Shown here: positions 5,445 to 9,573 of the stretch, in pieces
Position numbering within the stretch: the stretch's first letter is position 1
How the letters are laid out: each line of letters begins with the position of its first letter
Assembly (NCBI GenBank): GCA_029858545.1
Contig: JAOUFA010000119.1
Coordinates: 1-9,573, forward strand
Reading direction: 5' to 3'
DNA: 9,573 nt
Source of the DNA: Betaproteobacteria bacterium
GTDB taxonomy: Bacteria; Pseudomonadota; Gammaproteobacteria; Burkholderiales; SG8-39
Notes under the pieces: model-generated
What the model saw: the letters and a program-made list of their open reading frames with translations, nothing else
What the model was told of the DNA's origin: nothing
The model's database searches: none
Position numbers and translations under genes: made by a program

Positions 5445-6073
5445 GCCTGCGCGGCCTGTACGCGATCACCCCCGATGCGCGCGAGAGCGCCGCGCTGATC
5501 GAGCGCGCGCGCGCGGCGCTCACCGCGGCAACGCCCTCGCCGGTCAGGATGCTGCAGTATCGCAACAAGCTCGCCGACCCGGCTTCGCGCCGGCGCGAAG
5601 CCGCCGCGCTCGCCGCGCTGTGTCGCGCGCAGCGCACGCTGTTCGTCGTCAACGACGATCTCGAACTCGCGCTGCAAGTCGGCGCCGACGGTGTGCACCT
5701 CGGACGCGACGACGGCGATCTCGCCGGTGCGCGCGCGCGCCTGGGCGATCGGCTGCTCGGCGCTTCGTGCTACAACGAGCTGGAGCGCGCGCGCACCGCG
5801 CGCGCCGCGGGCGCGGACCTCGTCGCCTTCGGCAGCGTGTTCGGCTCGGCCACCAAGCCCGGCGCGGTGCGCGCACCGCTCGCCGTGCTGGGTCAGGCGC
5901 GCAGCCTCGGCATCCCGGTGGTGGCAATCGGCGGCATCACGCTGCACAATGCAGCCGAGGCCATTCGCGCCGGGGCCGACCTGGTCGCGGTGATTTCCGA
6001 TCTGTTCGACGCGCCCGACGTCGCCGCCCGGGCGCGTGCCTATGCAAGGCTTTTCGAAAAAGAGAGTCCATGA
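5441..6073 (+). CDS. thiE: Thiamine-phosphate synthase
   Basis: ThiE joins HMP pyrophosphate, the ThiD product, to thiazole phosphate giving thiamine phosphate. The 210-residue TIM-barrel protein shows LYAITPD (6-12), the pyrophosphate-contacting MLQYRNK (37-43), VVNDDLELALQVGADGVHLG (69-88) with the metal-binding Asp region, GASCYN (107-112), the phosphate loop VAFGSVFGSATKPGA (128-142), AIGGIT (162-167) and VAVISDLF (182-189). Lengths and motif order are normal. The frame is open far upstream, but ATG 5441 overlaps the thiD stop as ATGA and gives the standard N-terminus. Its own stop overlaps hemL in the same way. Confidence 0.96.
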   Translation: MSLRGLYAITPDARESAALIERARAALTAATPSPVRMLQYRNKLADPASRRREAAALAALCRAQRTLFVVNDDLELALQVGADGVHLGRDDGDLAGARARLGDRLLGASCYNELERARTARAAGADLVAFGSVFGSATKPGAVRAPLAVLGQARSLGIPVVAIGGITLHNAAEAIRAGADLVAVISDLFDAPDVAARARAYARLFEKESP

Positions 6074-7347
6074 GTTCACGCAACGAAACCCTGTTCGCCC
6101 GCGCACAGCAGAGCATTCCCGGGGGAGTCAACTCTCCGGTGCGCGCCTTTCGCGCAGTCGGCGGCACGCCCTGCTTCTTCGAGCGCGCCGAGGGCGCCTA
6201 CCTGTGGGACGCCGACCGCAGGCGCTACATCGACTATGTCGGGTCCTGGGGACCGATGATCGTCGGCCATACGCACCCGGCGGTGGTCAAGGCGGTGCAG
6301 GACGCGGCCGGGCGCGCGCTGTCGTTCGGCGCGCCGACCGAGGCGGAGGTCGAACTCGCCGAACTGGTGAGACGGCTGGTTCCGTCGCTTGAACTGGTGC
6401 GACTGGTCTCCTCGGGAACCGAAGCGACGATGACCGCGATCCGTCTTGCGCGCGGCTTCACCGGGCGCAGCGCGATCGTCAAGTTCGAAGGCTGCTACCA
6501 CGGCCATGCCGATTCGCTGCTCGTCAAGGCGGGCTCGGGCGCGCTCACTTTCGGCAATCCCAGTTCGGCCGGCGTGCCGGCGCAGACCGCGGCGCAAACG
6601 ATCGTGCTCGACTACAACAATATCGACCAGGTGAGGAAACTGTTCGCCACGCGCGGCGCGCAAATCGCCGCGGTGATCGTCGAGCCGGTGGTCGGCAACA
6701 TGAACCTGGTGCTTCCCGCGCCGGGCTTTCTCGAGTCGCTGCGCGAGGAATGCACGCGCCACGGCACGGTGCTCATACTGGACGAGGTGATGACCGGATT
6801 TCGCGTCGCGCTGGGCGGCGCGCAGGCGCACTACCGCATCCGCCCGGATCTCACCACGCTCGGCAAGGTGATCGGCGGCGGCATGCCGGTCGGCGCGGTC
6901 GGCGGGCGGCGCGAGATCATGGAGGAACTCGCGCCGCTCGGTCCCGTCTACCAGGCGGGCACGTTGTCGGGCAATCCGGTCGCGGTCGCGGCCGGCCTGG
7001 CGACGCTCAAACTGGTGCAGGCGCCCGATTTTCAGGCTCGCATCGAGGCGACGACGAAGCAGCTGGTGGAAGGACTCGCGGCCGAGGCGCGCCAGGCCGG
7101 CGTCGCGTTCTGCGCGCAATCGATCGGCAGCATGTTCGGGCTGTATTTCCGCGCCGCGCCGCCGGCGAGTTTCGCCGAGGTGATGGAGTGCGACCGCGAG
7201 CGCTTCAACCGTTTCTTTCACGCGATGCTGAAGAAGGGCGTGTATCTCGCGCCCTCGGCCTACGAGGCGGGCTTCGTTTCCGCGGCGCACGGAAAGACCG
7301 AGATCGACGCGACGCTCGCGGCGGCGCGCGAGGCGTTCAAGGAGTGA
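6070..7347 (+). CDS. hemL: Glutamate-1-semialdehyde 2,1-aminomutase
   Basis: HemL is the PLP/PMP enzyme that turns glutamate-1-semialdehyde into 5-aminolevulinate, the tetrapyrrole precursor in the C5 pathway. The 425-residue class III aminotransferase has SIPGGVNSPVRAF (15-27), YVGSWGPMIVGHTHP (56-70), SSGTEATMTAIRLAR (114-128), YHGHADSLLVKAGSGALT (143-160, gating loop region), LDEVMTGFR (237-245, Asp238 contacts the PLP ring nitrogen), TLGKVIGGGMPVGA (263-276, Lys266 forms the Schiff base) and YQAGTLSGNP (294-303). ATG 6070 overlaps the thiE stop (ATGA), with a purine-rich AAAAAGAGAG stretch a few bases upstream as ribosome binding site. Use of HemL implies that hemA (glutamyl-tRNA reductase) lies elsewhere. 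The stop faces the mgtE stop 21 nt away. Confidence 0.97.
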   Translation: MSSRNETLFARAQQSIPGGVNSPVRAFRAVGGTPCFFERAEGAYLWDADRRRYIDYVGSWGPMIVGHTHPAVVKAVQDAAGRALSFGAPTEAEVELAELVRRLVPSLELVRLVSSGTEATMTAIRLARGFTGRSAIVKFEGCYHGHADSLLVKAGSGALTFGNPSSAGVPAQTAAQTIVLDYNNIDQVRKLFATRGAQIAAVIVEPVVGNMNLVLPAPGFLESLREECTRHGTVLILDEVMTGFRVALGGAQAHYRIRPDLTTLGKVIGGGMPVGAVGGRREIMEELAPLGPVYQAGTLSGNPVAVAAGLATLKLVQAPDFQARIEATTKQLVEGLAAEARQAGVAFCAQSIGSMFGLYFRAAPPASFAEVMECDRERFNRFFHAMLKKGVYLAPSAYEAGFVSAAHGKTEIDATLAAAREAFKE

Positions 7348-7352
7348 CGCGC

Positions 7353-7366
7353 GCGGCGCGCGCCGC
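7353..7366. terminator. GC palindrome between convergent hemL and mgtE, weak terminator candidate
   Basis: GCGGCGCGCGCCGC is a perfect 14-bp palindrome occupying most of the 21-nt gap between the two convergent stops. As RNA from either strand it could form only a short GC hairpin, since the central bases must serve as loop. No U-tract follows on either strand, so an intrinsic terminator is not well supported. Confidence 0.25.
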
Positions 7367-7368
7367 CG

Positions 7369-8811
7369 CTACACCAGAAACAGCGTCGCCAGGCCGAGGA
7401 AGATGAAGAACCCTCCCGAATCGGTGCACGCGGTGATGAGCACCGACGAGCCGACGGCGGGATCGCGGCCGAAGCGTGCGCGCAGGTAGGGAATCGTCAC
7501 CCCCATCGTCGCGGCGAGCACCAGCGTGAGCAGCATCGCGAGCGCCATCACTCCGCCGAGCGCCACGCTGTGGTACAGCAGGTAGGTGACCATGCCAAGG
7601 GAACCTCCCCAGATCACGCCGTTCAGCAGCGCGACGCCGATCTCGCGCCCGAGCAGCTTGCGCCAGTACGGCGCCTGGATCTGGCCGAGCGCGAGTGCCC
7701 GCACGATCATCGTGATCGTCTGGTTGCCCGAATTGCCGCCGATCCCCGCGACGATCGGCATCAACGCCGCGAGCGCGACGAGTTTCGCGATCGAGTCCTC
7801 GAAGCTGCCGATCACGCGCGAAGCGATGAACGCGGTCACCAGGTTGATCGCCAGCCAGGCCCAGCGGTTCTTGAAACTGTCGATCACGGTGGCGAACAGG
7901 TCCTCCTCTTCGCGCAGGCCGGCTTCGGCGAGCTGCGACTCGGCGCTCTTCTCGCGGATATGGTCCATCACCGCGTCGACGGTAAGACGCCCGACCAGCC
8001 GATCGGCCTCATCGACCACCGGCGCCGAGACGAGGTCGTAGCGCTCGAAGGCCTGCGCCGCGCTTTCGGCCTGATCCTCGGGCTGGAATTTGATGCCTCC
8101 CGGAGTCATCACCGTCGCGACGCCGAGATCGAGGTCGGAGACGATGAGGCGCGGCAACGGCAACACGCCGAGCAGCTTGCGATTGCGGTCGGTGACGAAC
8201 AGCTGGTCGGTATGGCCGGGCAATTCATCCAGGCGCCGCAGGTAGCGCGTGACCACTTCGAGGGTGATGTCGTCGCGCACCGAAACATGGTCGAAGTCCA
8301 TCAACGCGCCGACCGAGTCCTCCGGGTAGGAGAGCGCGGCGCGCAGTTGCGCCCGCTCTTCCTGCGGCAACGCGCGCACCACCTCCTCGATCACCTCCTC
8401 GGGCAGGTCGGGCGCGAGGTCGGCGATTTCGTCGGCCTCCAGCGTTTCGGCGGCGGCGACCAGTTCCTCGGCGTTCATGCGCGCGATCAGCGTCTCGCGC
8501 ACCGCGTCCGAGAGTTCCAGCAGAATCTCGCCGTCCCGATCGGCCTTGACGAGATCCCAGACCGCGAGACGCTCCTCGAGCGGCAGCGACTCCAGGATCC
8601 AGGCGATGTCGGCCGCGTGCAGCTGGTCGAGCTTGGCGCGCATCTCCGCGATGCGCGGCAGGCGATCCGGTTGCGCGTCGCGATCGCGCTCGGCCGTCTG
8701 CGCGTGCCCGGGCGAGGGCGCGACGAAATCGTCGCGCTGCAGAAGCGCCTGCACTTCGCGCAGGTTCTCCTTCAGATCGTCGAATTCAAGGCGGTTCAGC
8801 GGTTCGGTCAC
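7369..8811 (-). CDS. mgtE: MgtE-type magnesium transporter
   Basis: MgtE is an inner-membrane Mg2+ channel gated by its cytoplasmic domains, which bind Mg2+ when internal levels are high. The 480 residues follow the family order: an acidic helical N domain (about 55-170), two CBS domains (about 172-230 and 234-290, the first beginning near MDFDHVSVRDD), a connecting helix (about 290-315) and five predicted membrane segments in 317-479. In the channel part PIVAGIGGNSGNQT (352-365) is the MgtE signature, and Asp464 in ACTDSGGFF (461-469) corresponds to the pore Asp. The start is GTG 8811; an in-frame TGA lies four codons upstream, so no longer form is possible, and the next Met in frame (Met57) would remove the region just before the N domain. 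No clear Shine-Dalgarno sequence precedes the GTG. It is a single-gene unit, convergent with hemL. Confidence 0.96.
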   Translation of the reverse strand: MTEPLNRLEFDDLKENLREVQALLQRDDFVAPSPGHAQTAERDRDAQPDRLPRIAEMRAKLDQLHAADIAWILESLPLEERLAVWDLVKADRDGEILLELSDAVRETLIARMNAEELVAAAETLEADEIADLAPDLPEEVIEEVVRALPQEERAQLRAALSYPEDSVGALMDFDHVSVRDDITLEVVTRYLRRLDELPGHTDQLFVTDRNRKLLGVLPLPRLIVSDLDLGVATVMTPGGIKFQPEDQAESAAQAFERYDLVSAPVVDEADRLVGRLTVDAVMDHIREKSAESQLAEAGLREEEDLFATVIDSFKNRWAWLAINLVTAFIASRVIGSFEDSIAKLVALAALMPIVAGIGGNSGNQTITMIVRALALGQIQAPYWRKLLGREIGVALLNGVIWGGSLGMVTYLLYHSVALGGVMALAMLLTLVLAATMGVTIPYLRARFGRDPAVGSSVLITACTDSGGFFIFLGLATLFLV

Positions 8812-8868
8812 GGGGGTCGGTCACGGCAGCCGCGCGGCGCGCGTACCAATATGTTGGGCCTGCGCGGC

Positions 8869-8897
8869 ATTGTAGTGAAAGGGCGCATCGCACGGAA
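8869..8897 (-). promoter_or_regulatory. Candidate sigma70-type promoter for mgtE
   Basis: On the minus strand TACAAT (8869-8874), a good -10 box, lies 17 nt after TTCCGT (8892-8897), a poor -35 match. Transcription would begin near 8862, leaving a leader of about 50 nt before the mgtE GTG. That is too short for a known Mg2+-sensing riboswitch. Confidence 0.45.
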
Positions 8898-8960
8898 CGG
8901 AGAATTGCCCGCGCCGCGCGAGGCGGGCCGCCGCAAAACGCCGCCGGCTGCCTTTTCCAG

Positions 8961-8989
8961 TTGCCTCGCCGCGTACCCCGGCCTAGGAT
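8961..8989 (+). promoter_or_regulatory. Candidate sigma70-type promoter for dctP
   Basis: TTGCCT (8961-8966) and TAGGAT (8984-8989) each match four of six consensus bases and are spaced by exactly 17 nt. Initiation near 8996 would give a leader of about 38 nt carrying the strong ribosome binding site. No operator-like inverted repeat is clear around it. Confidence 0.45.
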
Positions 8990-9020
8990 ATCGGGCGCTT
9001 CATCAAAGACCATATCACCA

Positions 9021-9030
9021 GGAGGAGAGG
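9021..9030 (+). promoter_or_regulatory. Strong Shine-Dalgarno sequence of dctP
   Basis: GGAGGAGAGG ends 3 nt before the ATG at 9034, with its GGAGG core about 8 nt away. It fixes the dctP start and is far stronger than the sites before the other genes in this window. Confidence 0.85.
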
Positions 9031-9033
9031 AAC

Positions 9034-9573
9034 ATGACCAGGATCCGTCGAATTGCTTCGGTTTTGATCGTCGCCGCACTAAGTGGTCCCGCGTTGGGGG
9101 CGCCGACCCTGTTGCGCGCCTCGCATCAGTTCCCCGGCGGCAAGGGCGACGTGCGCGACGAGATGGTGCAAATCGTCGCGCGCGAGGCCAAGGCGGCGAA
9201 TGTCGGGCTCGACGTGCAGGTCTATCCCGGCGCGTCGCTGTTCAAGGCGAACGAGCAATGGAACGCGCTGGTCAACGGTCAGCTCGATATTTCGTCGTTT
9301 CCGCTCGACTACGCGAGCGGCAAGGTGCGCGCGTTCGGCGCGACGCTGATGCCGGGTCTGGTGCGCAGTCATGCACGCGCGGCACGGCTCAACCACTCGC
9401 CGTTCATGAAGGAAATCAAAGCCAAGATCGAAAAGGCGGGGGTGATGGTGCTCGCCGACGCCTGGCTCGCCGGTGCGATGGCATCGAAACAGGGCTGCAT
9501 TCGCAAGCCCGAGGACGTGAAAGGGCTCAAGTTCCGCTCCGCGGGACCGACCTTCGCGGCGATGTGGCAGGCG
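9034..9573 (+). CDS. TRAP transporter substrate-binding protein, DctP family, 3' end cut by window
   Basis: DctP-type proteins are periplasmic receptors that deliver organic acids, often dicarboxylates, to a sodium-driven TRAP membrane pair (DctQ/DctM). The 180 codons present begin with a signal peptide: a basic N-terminus (MTRIRR) and a hydrophobic stretch to about residue 22, with likely cleavage near ALG-AP (21-24). The mature part shows LRASHQFPGGKG (27-38), VQVYPGASLFKANEQWNALVNG (61-82) and the family motif EDVKGLKFRSAG (160-171), in which Arg168 would bind the substrate carboxylate. There is no lipobox. The frame is open to the window edge without stops. Membrane-subunit genes are not in view and may lie downstream. 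The family is clear; the substrate is unknown. The strong ribosome binding site suggests high expression, usual for binding proteins. Confidence 0.9.
   Translation, partial: MTRIRRIASVLIVAALSGPALGAPTLLRASHQFPGGKGDVRDEMVQIVAREAKAANVGLDVQVYPGASLFKANEQWNALVNGQLDISSFPLDYASGKVRAFGATLMPGLVRSHARAARLNHSPFMKEIKAKIEKAGVMVLADAWLAGAMASKQGCIRKPEDVKGLKFRSAGPTFAAMWQA

Noticed and set aside
8907..8928. Inverted repeat GCCCGC / GCGGGC with a 10-nt loop in the mgtE/dctP spacer
   Set aside because: Only 6 bp in strongly GC-biased DNA, with no U-run and poor placement for an operator; chance is likely.
9079..9396. ORFs at 9079-9396 (minus) and 9083-9349 (plus)
   Set aside because: Both are shadows of the dctP frame, which is open from 9034 to the window end with a signal peptide and family motifs.
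1..9573. Mobile elements, CRISPR arrays, tRNA or rRNA genes, defence systems
   Set aside because: I saw no transposase, integrase, long terminal or spaced repeats, or tRNA-like folds; every long stretch is explained by housekeeping genes.

Overview
This GC-rich window looks chromosomal and betaproteobacterial. The minus-strand order rubA-algH-ruvX-pyrR-pyrB-pyrC' and the plus-strand order thiD-thiE-hemL are arrangements I associate with Betaproteobacteria, and the pyr part is shared with Pseudomonas. This is inferred from gene order and protein character; I cannot place genus or species. Nothing points to a mobile element, prophage, CRISPR array or RNA gene. The content is housekeeping, and I do not see a new defence or mobile system.

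Positions 1-4487, minus strand: read 5' to 3' on that strand, the genes are rubredoxin, algH/yqgE, ruvX/yqgF, pyrR, pyrB, a dihydroorotase-like pyrC', and an rlpA-type lipoprotein gene cut by the window edge. From algH onward the genes are separated by at most 7 nt or overlap by 4-17 nt, so they are probably one operon. The dihydroorotase-like protein has lost most of its metal ligands. It is best read as the non-catalytic partner of aspartate transcarbamoylase known from Pseudomonas, so pyrB and pyrC' probably make one large enzyme complex. A catalytic dihydroorotase should then be encoded elsewhere.

Positions 4488-4646 form a divergent intergenic region. It has a -10-like box, a possible 12-residue leader ORF and a strong GC hairpin ahead of thiD, but no recognisable TPP riboswitch. 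Positions 4647-7347, plus strand: thiD, thiE and hemL are chained by two 4-nt ATGA overlaps. They join thiamine phosphate synthesis to the glutamate-1-semialdehyde step of tetrapyrrole synthesis. thiD carries a C9 run right after its start codon.

Positions 7369-8811, minus strand: mgtE, a CBS-regulated Mg2+ channel/transporter, converges on hemL across a 21-nt gap. Positions 8812-9033 hold divergent promoter candidates for mgtE and for dctP. Positions 9034-9573, plus strand: the N-terminal 180 codons of a TRAP transporter substrate-binding protein (DctP family), with a strong ribosome binding site, run off the window.

The points most worth a second look are the degenerate dihydroorotase active site, the translational coupling of rlpA to the pyr genes, a perfect 16-bp tandem duplication across the rubredoxin stop codon that leaves the protein unchanged, and the C9 tract and leader of thiD.
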